Shown here: one piece after another, positions 17,502 to 25,904 of the stretch
Layout of the letters: each line of letters begins with the position of its first letter
Numbering within the stretch: position 1 is the first letter of the stretch
From: Sphingomonadales bacterium
GTDB taxonomy: Bacteria; Pseudomonadota; Alphaproteobacteria; Sphingomonadales; Sphingomonadaceae
Assembly: GCA_027490095.1 (NCBI GenBank)
Contig: JAIXYT010000027.1
Span: forward strand, 1-64,000
Reading direction: 5' to 3'
DNA length: 64,000 nt
Made by a program: the position numbers and the translations under genes
The notes under the pieces: generated by a model
Databases searched by the model: none
The model's input: the letters and a program-made list of their open reading frames with translations, nothing else
What the model was told of the DNA's origin: nothing

Positions 17502-17749
17502 GGAACGTGGCCCGAACGATCGAGCTCTGCGCGACCTTCGTGACCGGTCTCGGCGTGCTGGGGCTGCTTCAGCCGCGGGCCCATGTCGCCTTGTGGAAGG
17601 ACGCCCCGCTCGGGCTCGCGGGTCGGGTTGCCCCGTCGGTCGGGAATCCCGCCCGTCGCCGGCGGGAGGCGGCAGCGCAGCTCGCCGGGGGGGTCGCAAC
17701 ATTGCTGGTGCTCCACGCCCTGCTGCAGCGGTCGCCGCCGCAGCCCTGA
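17498..17749 (+). CDS. Small hypothetical membrane protein
   Basis: Possible 83-aa protein starting at a GTG that overlaps the dipeptidase stop (GTGA). It has two hydrophobic segments (about 9-24 and 62-77) separated by a basic loop with NPARRRREAAAQL, a layout shared by small sphingomonad membrane proteins. No function is suggested. The evidence is the overlap, open frame and membrane pattern; no ribosome site is visible, so translation would depend on coupling. Confidence 0.45.
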   Translation: MRNVARTIELCATFVTGLGVLGLLQPRAHVALWKDAPLGLAGRVAPSVGNPARRRREAAAQLAGGVATLLVLHALLQRSPPQP

Positions 17750-17830
17750 GGGCAAGATCGGCGCGCTGCACAAGCGCCATCCGTCGAATTCGCCTTGACC
17801 TTTGCGAGTCGGGCACCGACCTCCTCCCGC

Positions 17831-18571
17831 ATGCGATTTCCACTTGCCCTGGGCGCCCTTCTGCTGGCGGCCTGCGATCTTTCCTCGGCGGCGGCGCCGG
17901 TCTCCGAGGCTGCCGGCAGCAGCACGGGCCGGCCGGTCAAGGAGGCCTTGGGGCCGGTCTTTCCAGCGCCGGATCGGCCTGTCGCCGACATCGTGTCGGC
18001 AGCCTGGTCCGACGAGGAATCTCGTGACAATGACGGTGAGGCCGAGCGGGTGTTTCGCCTGTTGGACGTTCGGCCGGGTCTGCAGGTTGCCGACATCGGG
18101 GCCGGGTCCGGCTACTACACCAGCCGGCTTGCGGCTGCTGTCGGTCCGGGCGGCAAGGTTTATGCCAACGACATCATTCCCGACTATCTGACGCGCCTTC
18201 GGCGCCGCATGGCGTCGGAGGCGCAGACGAACGTGCAGTTCATTCTGGGTGACGCCGGCAATGCCAATCTGCCGCCCGCAAGCGTCGACCTGGCCCTGAT
18301 GGTTCACATGTATCATGAGATCTCGGACCCGTTCGGGCTGCTGTGGCATCTGCACGAAGACCTTCGCCCGGGAGGCCGGGTTGCGATCATCGATGCCAAC
18401 CGACCGACGGCCCGCCACGGCACACCGCCCGCGCTGCTGAAGTGCGAGCTGGAGGCAGCTGGCTTCCGGCAGATGTCGTTGAGCAACCTGGCCAATGGCA
18501 GCTATCTGGCCGTGTTTGCGCCGACGACACGTCCGGAGCCTTCGAAGATCAGGCCCTGCCCGGCATCCTAG
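17831..18571 (+). CDS. Lipoprotein class I SAM-dependent methyltransferase
   Basis: Protein of 246 aa. The chosen ATG gives a lipoprotein signal MRFPLALGALLLAAC with Cys15; an ATG 36 bases upstream would spoil it. Motif I reads VADIGAGSGYYTSRLA, followed by the acidic VYANDI and the later ILGDAGNANLP. The fold is a normal Rossmann methyltransferase, so an exported location is odd because SAM is cytosolic. Secreted methyltransferases with this signal recur in proteobacteria and their acceptors are unknown. A CTTGACC element lies 38 bases upstream and no ribosome site is seen. It converges on parB. Confidence 0.78.
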   Translation: MRFPLALGALLLAACDLSSAAAPVSEAAGSSTGRPVKEALGPVFPAPDRPVADIVSAAWSDEESRDNDGEAERVFRLLDVRPGLQVADIGAGSGYYTSRLAAAVGPGGKVYANDIIPDYLTRLRRRMASEAQTNVQFILGDAGNANLPPASVDLALMVHMYHEISDPFGLLWHLHEDLRPGGRVAIIDANRPTARHGTPPALLKCELEAAGFRQMSLSNLANGSYLAVFAPTTRPEPSKIRPCPAS

Positions 18572-18635
18572 TCGGGCCCTGTGGCTCCAGGGCCGGCCTC
18601 GTCGGCAGATTCCCGCGCGGGCCTGTCGTTCCGCG

Positions 18636-19496
18636 TCAGCTCTGCAGGCGGGCGATGATCGTGTCGAGCTGGTCGAGGTCCGAGAACTTCAGTGTCACGG
18701 TCCCGCGCTTCCCGCGCGCTTCGATCGACACCTGTATGCCGAGCGCTTCGCCCAATTGGGCTTCCAGGGCGTCGAGCTCCGGGTCCCGCCTGCTGGACGA
18801 TTGCGGCTTAGGGGCCGTCAATCCCTGGCTTCGGCGGGCGGCGTCCTCCGCCTGTCGCACCGTGAGGCCGTGGGCAGCGATCTCCTTGGCAAGCGCGCTC
18901 GGATCCTTTGCCTGCATCACGGCCTTGGCATGGCCGAGCGACAGCAGTCCGAGCTTGACGAGGGTCTGCACGTCCTCAGGCAGGTCCAGCAGGCGCAGCA
19001 GGTTGGCCACATGGCTGCGCGCCTTGCCGGTGACCGAGGCAACCATCTCCTGTGTATGCCCGAATTCCTGAATAAGTCTTTGATATCCTTGAGACTCTTC
19101 AATAGGATTGAGATCGGTCCGCTGGACATTCTCGATGATGGCAGCTTCAAAGCCGTCTGCGTCGGAGAAGTCGCGGATGACGACCGGTATCTCATGAAGG
19201 CCGGCCATCTGGGCCGCGCGCCAGCGCCGTTCACCGGCGACGATCTCATAGCGTCCGTCCTGTGACGGCCGAACGAGGATCGGTTGCAGGATGCCCTTTA
19301 TGCGTATGGAGTCGGCGAGCTCGTTGAGGGCCGCTTCGTCGAAGAGCCGGCGCGGCTGAGTCGGGTTCGGACTGATGGCTGCAACAGGCAGCGTGCTTGC
19401 GGATCGCGCCTCTGTCGGCCCTGCCGGCGGCGCAGAGCCCATTTCCTCCAGGAGCGCCGAAAGCCCCCGGCCCAATCCACCCCGCTTGACTGTCAT
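18636..19496 (-). CDS. parB: Chromosome partitioning protein ParB
   Basis: Protein of 286 aa. The opening VKRGGLGRGLSALLEEMG is the usual ParB N-terminus. The ParB/sulfiredoxin CTP-binding domain (about 35-125) contains GERRWRAAQMAGL and the ENVQRTDLNPIEES box; the helix-turn-helix (about 140-165) reads TQEMVASVTGKARSHVANLLRLL; a C-terminal dimerisation domain follows. ParB binds parS, spreads and loads condensin near the origin. Two ATGs lie 12 bases apart; the second is preferred because GGAGGG precedes it. It is the last gene of the mnmE-mnmG-rsmG-parA-parB cluster, 24 bases after parA, with four parS sites 1.4-3.3 kb upstream. Confidence 0.96.
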   Translation of the reverse strand: MTVKRGGLGRGLSALLEEMGSAPPAGPTEARSASTLPVAAISPNPTQPRRLFDEAALNELADSIRIKGILQPILVRPSQDGRYEIVAGERRWRAAQMAGLHEIPVVIRDFSDADGFEAAIIENVQRTDLNPIEESQGYQRLIQEFGHTQEMVASVTGKARSHVANLLRLLDLPEDVQTLVKLGLLSLGHAKAVMQAKDPSALAKEIAAHGLTVRQAEDAARRSQGLTAPKPQSSSRRDPELDALEAQLGEALGIQVSIEARGKRGTVTLKFSDLDQLDTIIARLQS

Positions 19497-19520
19497 GAAG
19501 CCCTCCATTCGCTAGTCCCC

Positions 19521-20291
19521 TCAGGCTGCCTTGGCAGCCATGCTCCCCATCAACTCCCGCGCCAACGCCATATAGGCCTCGGAACCCGGACACCGCATGT
19601 CATACAGAAGGGCCGGGATCCCATGGCTCGGCGCCTCCGACAGGCGCACATTGCGCGGGATCATGGTTTCATAGACCCGCGCCCCCAGCGCTGCCCGCAC
19701 ATCCGCCGCCACCAGATCTGACAGGCGGTTTCGCCGGTCGTGCATGGTGAGGACAATCCCCTCGATGTCGAGGCGCGGGTTCTGCCGCGCCCGCACCTGC
19801 TCCACGGTCTTGAGCAGCTGCGAAAGCCCTTCCATGGCGTAGAACTCCGTCTGCAGCGGGATCAGCACGCCGTCGGCAGCGACCAGCGCATTCAGGGTGA
19901 GCAGCGACAGCGAAGGCGGACAGTCAATGAAGACATAGTCAGCCATCGGCAGCATCTGGACAGCCGCCTTCAGCCGCCCGGCTGCGTTCGGTTGGCCCGA
20001 CAGCTCGATCTCGGCCGCGGCCAATCCGTCGACAGCGGGAACAATCGACAGGCCGGGCACAAGCGTCTCCTGCGCAGCTCCCGAAGCCAGGCCGGGTTCG
20101 AAAAGGAGATCATAGCTTGAGGGTGTCCGCCGGTCGCGGGCAAGCCCGAACCCGGTGGAAGCATTGCCCTGGGGATCGAAGTCGACAAGGATCACCCGAT
20201 GGCCGCAGGCCGCAAGCGCGGTGGCGAGGTTCACCGCTGTCGTCGTCTTCCCGACGCCGCCCTTCTGGTTTGCAACGGCAATGGTCCGCAT
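19521..20291 (-). CDS. parA: Chromosome partitioning ATPase ParA
   Basis: Protein of 256 aa. The deviant Walker A KGGVGKTT (10-17), the DFDPQGN switch, the VFIDCPPSLSLLT Walker B region and a Cys-free C-terminal domain identify a chromosomal Soj/ParA ATPase, which moves ParB-parS complexes on the nucleoid. Its ATG shares one base with the rsmG stop (TGATG), so the pair is translationally coupled. Confidence 0.97.
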   Translation of the reverse strand: MRTIAVANQKGGVGKTTTAVNLATALAACGHRVILVDFDPQGNASTGFGLARDRRTPSSYDLLFEPGLASGAAQETLVPGLSIVPAVDGLAAAEIELSGQPNAAGRLKAAVQMLPMADYVFIDCPPSLSLLTLNALVAADGVLIPLQTEFYAMEGLSQLLKTVEQVRARQNPRLDIEGIVLTMHDRRNRLSDLVAADVRAALGARVYETMIPRNVRLSEAPSHGIPALLYDMRCPGSEAYMALARELMGSMAAKAA

Positions 20292-20896
20292 CAGCGCCTC
20301 TTCAGGTTGCGAGCAATCAGGATGCGCGCATCCTGATCGGTCATACTCGGGAATGTCTCCAGTTCGAAGGAAAACTTGGTCCGGGCTGCATCCACTTCCT
20401 CGGCCCAGCGCCGGCCCTTCGGAAACACGTAGAGACCGCCCGGGCGAACGTGCCGAATCCCCCAGTCCAGCAGCACGTCGAGCGGCGCGGCTGCCCTGGC
20501 TGTCGCGACGTCGACACCAAGCGTCGGCAGTTCCTCGACCCGGGCGTTGATGATAGCAACATTGTCGAGGGCGAGCGCGTCCCTCACCGCTTCCAGAAAA
20601 CGGCACTTCTTGGCGATCGATTCAACCAGCGTGAACCTGCCCCACGACATTGCAGCCAGCACCAATCCCGGAAAGCCCCCTCCCGCCCCAATGTCCAGCC
20701 AGGCGGCGCTTTTCGGAACAAGCCGGGCAAGTTGCGCGGAGTCAGCGAAATGCCGCCCCCAGATGTCATCAAGGGTGGAAGGGCCAACGAGATTCATTCG
20801 GCCCTGCCATTCCGTCAGCAGGTCTGCGTATCGGGCAAGCCGATCGAGTGTTCCACGTGGAACATCGAAAGCGTCTGCAAAGGCCTCGGGATCCAT
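20291..20896 (-). CDS. rsmG: 16S rRNA (guanine-527-N7)-methyltransferase RsmG
   Basis: Protein of 201 aa. The SAM-binding motif WLDIGAGGGFPGLVLA and the preceding NLVGPSTLDDIWGRHFADS are characteristic of RsmG (GidB), which methylates G527 of 16S rRNA. The start is the ATG at 20896; a longer frame reading from 20953 would add residues encoded by an intergenic parS site and matches nothing in the family. A second parS lies inside the gene and encodes VPRGT. Confidence 0.95.
   Translation of the reverse strand: MDPEAFADAFDVPRGTLDRLARYADLLTEWQGRMNLVGPSTLDDIWGRHFADSAQLARLVPKSAAWLDIGAGGGFPGLVLAAMSWGRFTLVESIAKKCRFLEAVRDALALDNVAIINARVEELPTLGVDVATARAAAPLDVLLDWGIRHVRPGGLYVFPKGRRWAEEVDAARTKFSFELETFPSMTDQDARILIARNLKRR
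20849..20864. promoter_or_regulatory. parS site 1 (inside rsmG)
   Basis: Perfect 16-bp palindrome TGTTCCACGTGGAACA, the ParB-binding centromere-like site. It is read through as codons for VPRGT near the RsmG N-terminus. Confidence 0.93.
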
Positions 20897-20898
20897 GA

Positions 20899-20914
20899 TG
20901 TTCCACGTGGAACA
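20899..20914. promoter_or_regulatory. parS site 2 (just upstream of rsmG)
   Basis: Perfect 16-bp palindrome TGTTCCACGTGGAACA, ending two bases before the rsmG start codon and 50 bases from site 1. ParB binding here could also affect rsmG-parA-parB expression. Confidence 0.94.
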
Positions 20915-20962
20915 TTCCGACAGCGACGGAAAGCCGTTTCCGCCGCAATCCACAGCAAAATG

Positions 20963-22792
20963 TCAGGCGGCCACGTCCTGCTGCCGGCGCAACCAGGCAA
21001 GGAGCGCCGTCAGTGCGGCCGGACTGATTCCGCGGACGCGTGATGCCTGCCCCAGCGTCTCGGGCTGCGCCTTCAGCAGCCGCTCGGCCATTTCATTCGA
21101 AAGGCCCGGAATGCCCGCAAAGTCTGTTCCACGTGGAACAATCACTGAATCATCGCGCCGAAGGCGCGCGACATCTGAGTCCTGCCGCTCGACATAGACC
21201 GCGTAGCGCGCGTCGGTGAGAACGGTCTCCACCACGTCCGGCGCCGCCTCGAGTTGGGGCCGGGCTGCCTGCAGCATGTTCCAGTCGACACCCGGAAAGC
21301 GGGCCCACTCCCACAGGGTCCTGGTTGCACCATCGCTCCGCACGGTCGGAAGAGACGATGCCGGCAGCTGGGTTTCCTTCAGCTCCCGTGACAGGCGCGC
21401 GACTTCGGCCGATCGCCCGCGAAACACAGACGCTCGCTCGTGGCCCACGCAGCCCAGATCAAGCCCCGTTCCAGTCAGGCGCAGGTCGCTGTTGTCCGCG
21501 CGCAGCCGAAGGCGGAATTCCGCCCGGGACGTGAACATGCGATACGGTTCCGAAACGCCATGGGTCACGAGGTCATCGACCATCACGCCGATGTAGCTGC
21601 TCGTGCGGTCGGGTACCCAGCGGGCGCCGGCTGCGTTCAGGCCGGCCACCAGACCCTGCGCGGCTGCCTCCTCATAGCCCGTCGTGCCATTGATTTGACC
21701 GGCCAACCAAAGACCCGGCAGCGCCTTCAGTTGCAATGTGCTGTCCAGTGCGCGCGGGTCGACATGGTCATACTCGACAGCATAGCCATGCTGGACGATC
21801 TGCGCCTGGTCCAGGCCTGGGATGGTTCGCACCAGAGCCTCCTGCACATCGCGCGGAAGGCTGGTTGAAATTCCGTTCGGATAGATCAATCGATCATTCA
21901 GGCCTTCGGGCTCCAGGAAGATCTGGTGCCCGTCCCTGTCCCCAAAGCGCATGACCTTGTCTTCGACGGACGGGCAGTAACGGGGCCCAACCCCCTCGAT
22001 TCGGCCGGCATACATGGGCGACCGGTGGATGGCCGATCGGATGACATCATGGGTCGCCTGTGTGGTGCGTGTGATATAGCAGTCGACCTGCGGCGTCGAA
22101 GTCATGATGGTCAAGCTCGAAAAGAAGGATGGCTCGGAATCGCCGGGCTGAATTTCGAGCCCTGCCCAGTCGATTGTCCGGGCATCGAGCCTCGGCGGCG
22201 TTCCGGTCTTCAGCCGCCCGATCGGGAGTGACAGGGCTCGCAAGCGGTCAGAGAGTCGGGACGCGCCCAACTCCCCTACGCGCCCGCCGGCAGTCTGCTC
22301 TTCCCCGATATGAAGTATTCCACCCAGGAACGTGCCCGATGTCAGAACAACTGCCGCTCCGCGAATAGGGCCGACCGACGTCTCAACGCCGCGGCATTTC
22401 CCGCCTTCGACGATCAGGTCCGTTACCTCTGCCTCGACAACCGACACACCGGTCTGTGCCACAAGGTCACGAACGCCGCGCGCATAGAGGCGCCTGTCTG
22501 CCTGCGCTCTTGGCCCCTGGACGGCCGGACCGCGACTTCTGTTCAAAAGGCGGAACTGGATGCCCGCTTGGTCGGCTGCCCGGCCCATGATGCCGTCCAT
22601 GGCGTCCACCTCGCGAACGAGGTGGCCCTTGCCAAGGCCACCGATGGCGGGGTTGCAGCTCATCTGGCCGATATTGTCTTTGCTGAATGTCACCAGGGCC
22701 ACATGCGCGCCAAGGCGGGCGGCTGCACAGGCCGCCTCGCAACCGGCATGGCCGGCGCCGACAACGATCACATCGATGGGAGTCACGCACAC
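20963..22792 (-). CDS. mnmG: tRNA uridine 5-carboxymethylaminomethyl modification enzyme MnmG
   Basis: Protein of 609 aa, the usual length. The FAD-binding [11 protein letters not shown] lies at the N-terminus; [22 protein letters not shown], the [15 protein letters not shown] loop, [10 protein letters not shown] and the active-site region YCPSVEDKV are all present. With MnmE it installs cmnm5 at U34 of tRNAs. The C-terminal helical domain is complete ([20 protein letters not shown]). It lies 42 bases after mnmE with a parS site in the gap and another inside the gene. Confidence 0.97.
   Translation of the reverse strand: MCVTPIDVIVVGAGHAGCEAACAAARLGAHVALVTFSKDNIGQMSCNPAIGGLGKGHLVREVDAMDGIMGRAADQAGIQFRLLNRSRGPAVQGPRAQADRRLYARGVRDLVAQTGVSVVEAEVTDLIVEGGKCRGVETSVGPIRGAAVVLTSGTFLGGILHIGEEQTAGGRVGELGASRLSDRLRALSLPIGRLKTGTPPRLDARTIDWAGLEIQPGDSEPSFFSSLTIMTSTPQVDCYITRTTQATHDVIRSAIHRSPMYAGRIEGVGPRYCPSVEDKVMRFGDRDGHQIFLEPEGLNDRLIYPNGISTSLPRDVQEALVRTIPGLDQAQIVQHGYAVEYDHVDPRALDSTLQLKALPGLWLAGQINGTTGYEEAAAQGLVAGLNAAGARWVPDRTSSYIGVMVDDLVTHGVSEPYRMFTSRAEFRLRLRADNSDLRLTGTGLDLGCVGHERASVFRGRSAEVARLSRELKETQLPASSLPTVRSDGATRTLWEWARFPGVDWNMLQAARPQLEAAPDVVETVLTDARYAVYVERQDSDVARLRRDDSVIVPRGTDFAGIPGLSNEMAERLLKAQPETLGQASRVRGISPAALTALLAWLRRQQDVAA
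21126..21141. promoter_or_regulatory. parS site 3 (inside mnmG)
   Basis: Perfect 16-bp palindrome TGTTCCACGTGGAACA within the 3' part of mnmG, again encoding VPRGT in the gene frame. Confidence 0.93.
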
Positions 22793-22804
22793 CTCATAGC
22801 AGAA

Positions 22805-22820
22805 TGTTCCACGTGGAACA
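22805..22820. promoter_or_regulatory. parS site 4 (between mnmE and mnmG)
   Basis: Perfect 16-bp palindrome TGTTCCACGTGGAACA in the 42-base gap between the mnmE stop and the mnmG start. Confidence 0.94.
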
Positions 22821-22834
22821 ATTTGGAGAAGTCC

Positions 22835-24109
22835 CTACTTTCCAATGCAGAATCGGCTGAAGATGGCCCCCAGAATCTCCTCCGGATCGATCTGTCCGGT
22901 AAGGCGTCCAAGAGCAACGGAAGCGGCTCGGACCCCCTCGGCAGCCAGAACGGGATCCGGCTCTTCGGCAGCCTCCCGAACGGCGGACAAGGCATACCCC
23001 ACCAATGCGCGTTGACGTGCGTTCGTGACCACAGGGGGCTCACCGGACGGGATCTGCCGAGCTGCCCACGCGCTCAGCCAGGTTTCCAGCGCATCAAGTC
23101 CGTCCCCGGTCAGCGCCGACAGGAACAGGCGGCCACCCTGTTCGCCCGCAGCTTCGCCCGATTCATCGATGCGGTTGACGACATTTCCGCCTGGACCAAG
23201 GTCCAGAACCAGATCGGCCGATGCGGCTCGGGCCCGTGCACGTGCAATCCCTTCGGCTTCAACCGGGTCGTCCGTGTCGCGAAGGCCTGCCGTGTCCAGC
23301 AATGTGGCCGGACGACCGGCAAGGTCGAGATGCACCTCGATGACATCACGGGTGGTTCCGGCGACGGGTGTTACAATGGCAACATCGCGCCTGGCCAAAC
23401 GATTGATCAGGCTGGACTTTCCAACATTCGGCGGCCCAGTGATCGCAATCGTGAGGCCATTCCGAACCCGTTCGCCGACCGGGGCGGTCGCAAGGGCAGA
23501 CGCGATCCGGGTTCCAAGGTCCGCCAGTGTGTCTCGTGCGCGGGTCGAGGCCGCAAGACCGTCCGCAACATCGGCTTCATCCGAAAAGTCCAACCCGGCC
23601 TCCAGCTCGGCCGCGATCGACACCAATTCGCTGCGCCACGTTTCCGCCAGCATCCGAAGGCGCCCACCGGCCTGCGCGAGCGCCTGGTCGCGCTGGCTTT
23701 CCGTTTCGGCGGCAATCAGATCGGAAAGAGCCTCGGCCTGTGTGAGATCCAGTCGGCCGGATTCAAAGGCGCGCCTTGTGAATTCGCCCGGCTCTGCGGG
23801 GCGCGAGCCCAGGTCGGCCAAGGCTTGCTGAACGCCGGCAACCACCGCAACACTTCCGTGGCAATGGAGTTCGACCACATCCTCGCCGGTGAAGCTGTGC
23901 GGACCCGGAAAGGTGATAACCAGCGCCTTATCAAGGAGTTGTCCTGAAACAGGATGCGCAAGCCGACGTAGGCCGGCGGCTCTCGGCGCCGGCAAGCCTT
24001 GGCTCGCAACGAGCTTGCGCACGATCTCGAACGCTCCATCACCCGAAATGCGGACAACGGCGACTCCGCTGGGCGGCAGACCTGACGACAGGGCGTGAAT
24101 CGGCTCCAT
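22835..24109 (-). CDS. mnmE: tRNA modification GTPase MnmE
   Basis: Protein of 424 aa, slightly shorter than the usual 440-460. The N-terminal tetrahydrofolate-binding domain includes HCHGSVAVVAGVQQAL. The G domain carries GPPNVGKSSLINRL (G1), GTTRDVIE (G2) and DTAGLRDTDD (G3); the region after G3 is compact, which explains the length. The C-terminal CIGK with the essential Cys is intact. It partners with MnmG. It is the first gene of the minus-strand cluster. Confidence 0.96.
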   Translation of the reverse strand: MEPIHALSSGLPPSGVAVVRISGDGAFEIVRKLVASQGLPAPRAAGLRRLAHPVSGQLLDKALVITFPGPHSFTGEDVVELHCHGSVAVVAGVQQALADLGSRPAEPGEFTRRAFESGRLDLTQAEALSDLIAAETESQRDQALAQAGGRLRMLAETWRSELVSIAAELEAGLDFSDEADVADGLAASTRARDTLADLGTRIASALATAPVGERVRNGLTIAITGPPNVGKSSLINRLARRDVAIVTPVAGTTRDVIEVHLDLAGRPATLLDTAGLRDTDDPVEAEGIARARARAASADLVLDLGPGGNVVNRIDESGEAAGEQGGRLFLSALTGDGLDALETWLSAWAARQIPSGEPPVVTNARQRALVGYALSAVREAAEEPDPVLAAEGVRAASVALGRLTGQIDPEEILGAIFSRFCIGK

Positions 24110-24207
24110 GGTCGGCCCGCCTAGACCGTTCCTGCCTTGACTTGAACCCGCCAGATCGAATGAGCGGCCTGTGGCCCTTGGCGAAACAGCCCCTGTCGCC
24201 GTTGCGA

Positions 24208-24474
24208 TCAGCTCTTCTTCTCGGCCTTTGCGGGCAGGCCGGCGGTCATCGCGCTTGTCATCAGTTTCTGCCAGGCCTCGAACCCCTCGCTCATGCCGGG
24301 CACGCCGCTGGTCCAGGTCTTTACCAGCTTCTGCCAGTCGTCGGGCGTCGGCCCGTCGATCGTGAAGGCCTTCATCCGATCGACCCAGGCCTCGTGCAGC
24401 GGCGTCAGGTCGGGCAGGCCCAGGAAGGCGCGCGCTTCGGCGGGGGTGGCTTCGATCTCGACTTCGAACTTCAT
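24208..24474 (-). CDS. DUF6489 family protein
   Basis: Protein of 88 aa with the pattern MKFEVEIEATPAEARAFLGLPDL and a helical middle (WQKLVKTWTSG). This small family is typical of sphingomonads and relatives; its function is unknown, although it is often near phasin or polyhydroxyalkanoate-type genes in annotation. AAGGAGG precedes the start. It lies 30 bases downstream of the DUF2721 gene on the same strand. Confidence 0.75.
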   Translation of the reverse strand: MKFEVEIEATPAEARAFLGLPDLTPLHEAWVDRMKAFTIDGPTPDDWQKLVKTWTSGVPGMSEGFEAWQKLMTSAMTAGLPAKAEKKS

Positions 24475-24504
24475 GGGACTGGCCTCCTTGCTGCGGCCAC
24501 TGTG

Positions 24505-24996
24505 TCAGGGCCGGAAGCTGATGTCACCCGGCGGGCGCGGTGCATTTCGGATCAGCTCCGCGCGGACCCGCACCGTTCGGATCGAGATGCGGATCTCGAG
24601 GGCGAATGCAAGCAGAGAGGCCATCAGCAGCACGAGCGCCAGAATGAAGAGCGCGGGCACCAGATCGTCGGGATGGATCGGGCTGACTGCAGAGATGAAC
24701 AGGACCGTGATCAGCGAGCAGATGGTGAGGGCGGCCGCCACGGACAGGCCGACCGCTCTGTTGGCAAGCAGCATGCGGCGGTCGAGCCCGGCGAGCTCGG
24801 CGACGATGACGGCGCGGCTGGTCTCGTCCTCCGGCACGGAGGCTTCGAGTAGTCGCGCGCGATCGACCACCCGGCCAAGGCGGGTGGTGATGACCGACAG
24901 GAACGCCCCGATCGCCGTGAGCAAAAACACCGGCGCGATCGACAGCTGGATCACCTGCGCCAGGATCGGAAGATTGGGATCGTTAAGCGGCTGCAT
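24505..24996 (-). CDS. DUF2721 domain membrane protein
   Basis: Protein of 163 aa. Three hydrophobic helices (about 14-36, 78-102, 110-135) surround a conserved RLGRVVDRARLLE segment, the DUF2721 hallmark. Function unknown. No ribosome site precedes the ATG, while TTGACT lies 37 bases upstream, so it may be another leaderless transcript. Likely cotranscribed with the DUF6489 gene. Confidence 0.82.
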   Translation of the reverse strand: MQPLNDPNLPILAQVIQLSIAPVFLLTAIGAFLSVITTRLGRVVDRARLLEASVPEDETSRAVIVAELAGLDRRMLLANRAVGLSVAAALTICSLITVLFISAVSPIHPDDLVPALFILALVLLMASLLAFALEIRISIRTVRVRAELIRNAPRPPGDISFRP

Positions 24997-25053
24997 GCGC
25001 TGCCGACTGCGGAGCTTTGGCCCTTCAAGTCAAGTCGTGGCGATGGCCAGGCC

Positions 25054-25371
25054 TTATGGCGCGCAGTTGATGCACTCCGTGGCTGTCGGCATGGCCGCCA
25101 GCCGCGCGGGGCTGATGTCGGCGCCGCAGTTGGCACAAGTGCCGTAGGTGCCCTGATCCATCCGGCGCAGGGCTGCGCGAATCTGGTTGGCCTCCTGCAC
25201 GCGCACGGCCTCAAGGCCTTGCGAGGCCTCCATGTCCTCGATCTGGTTGGCCTGCTCCTCCCAGTCGGCTTCCAGCGGCTGGCTGGACTCGGCCTCCAGC
25301 CGGGCGACTTCAATGCCCAGGGCCGCGAGGCGCGCTTCGAGGTTGGCGCGATGGGTTTCGACGGCGGTCAT
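25054..25371 (-). CDS. DksA/TraR C4-type zinc finger protein
   Basis: Protein of 105 aa. An N-terminal coiled-coil hairpin (about 1-65, rich in Glu/Ala/Arg) is followed by a four-cysteine zinc finger CANC...CINC in the pattern GTYGTCANCGADISPARLAAMP. Small DksA-like proteins bind RNA polymerase through the secondary channel. The start is the ATG after the DUF465 gene; a longer frame that runs into that gene is not plausible. Confidence 0.85.
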   Translation of the reverse strand: MTAVETHRANLEARLAALGIEVARLEAESSQPLEADWEEQANQIEDMEASQGLEAVRVQEANQIRAALRRMDQGTYGTCANCGADISPARLAAMPTATECINCAP

Positions 25372-25396
25372 GGTGTTCCTTTCTGCAATGTCCTGC

Positions 25397-25645
25397 TCAG
25401 GCAACCCGGGCGGCGCTGAGATGTGCGGCGATCTGGTCGAGAACGGCGAGTCGCTCGCGCGAGGTTTCTTCTGCGCGCTCGTCGGAGGCAGGATCAGCGC
25501 CTGCATCGATGGCATGAACGGCATCCTCCAGCGATTCCAGACGGGCAGCAAGTTGCTGGAAATGCGCATCTTCCTGCTTCAGCCGGCGCAGGAGATCGGC
25601 GTCGTGCGGGTAGAGGTCGTGCAGGCTCTGTGGAATGTGGGTCAT
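25397..25645 (-). CDS. DUF465/YdcH family small protein
   Basis: Protein of 82 aa with the N-terminal pattern LHDLYPHDADLLRRLKQEDAHFQQL, typical of DUF465 (YdcH), a single charged helical hairpin of unknown function. AAGGAG precedes the ATG. It lies 25 bases upstream of the DksA-like gene and is probably in the same transcript. Confidence 0.82.
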   Translation of the reverse strand: MTHIPQSLHDLYPHDADLLRRLKQEDAHFQQLAARLESLEDAVHAIDAGADPASDERAEETSRERLAVLDQIAAHLSAARVA

Positions 25646-25904
25646 CGAAGGCTCCTTCCGGGGCCATCCTAGCCGGGCTGACTGCGCGGTTGTTGATTCC
25701 GGTCAAGCCGGACGGCTGTTCGCAGAATTCGCCAAATCTCGGGAAGCTTAACCGAAAATTCGGAACTCGTTCATGTTGCAGAAAGGCGCGCATGAAGCCC
25801 ATATCGGCCAACTGATTGTTTTCACGTCATCTTCTATCGCGAGCCGAGGTTGGCACGATGGATGCAATACTCCTGGCATGAACGGTTTCAACAGGAGCAG
25901 AACG

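Noticed and set aside
20897-20953. Longer RsmG start at 20953
   Set aside because: It would add 19 residues encoded partly by a parS site and matching nothing in the family; the ATG at 20896 begins the normal protein.
25646-25904. AT-richer gap before urcA considered as a replication origin
   Set aside because: No DnaA boxes like TTATCCACA and no 13-mer arrays were seen; promoter content explains the composition.
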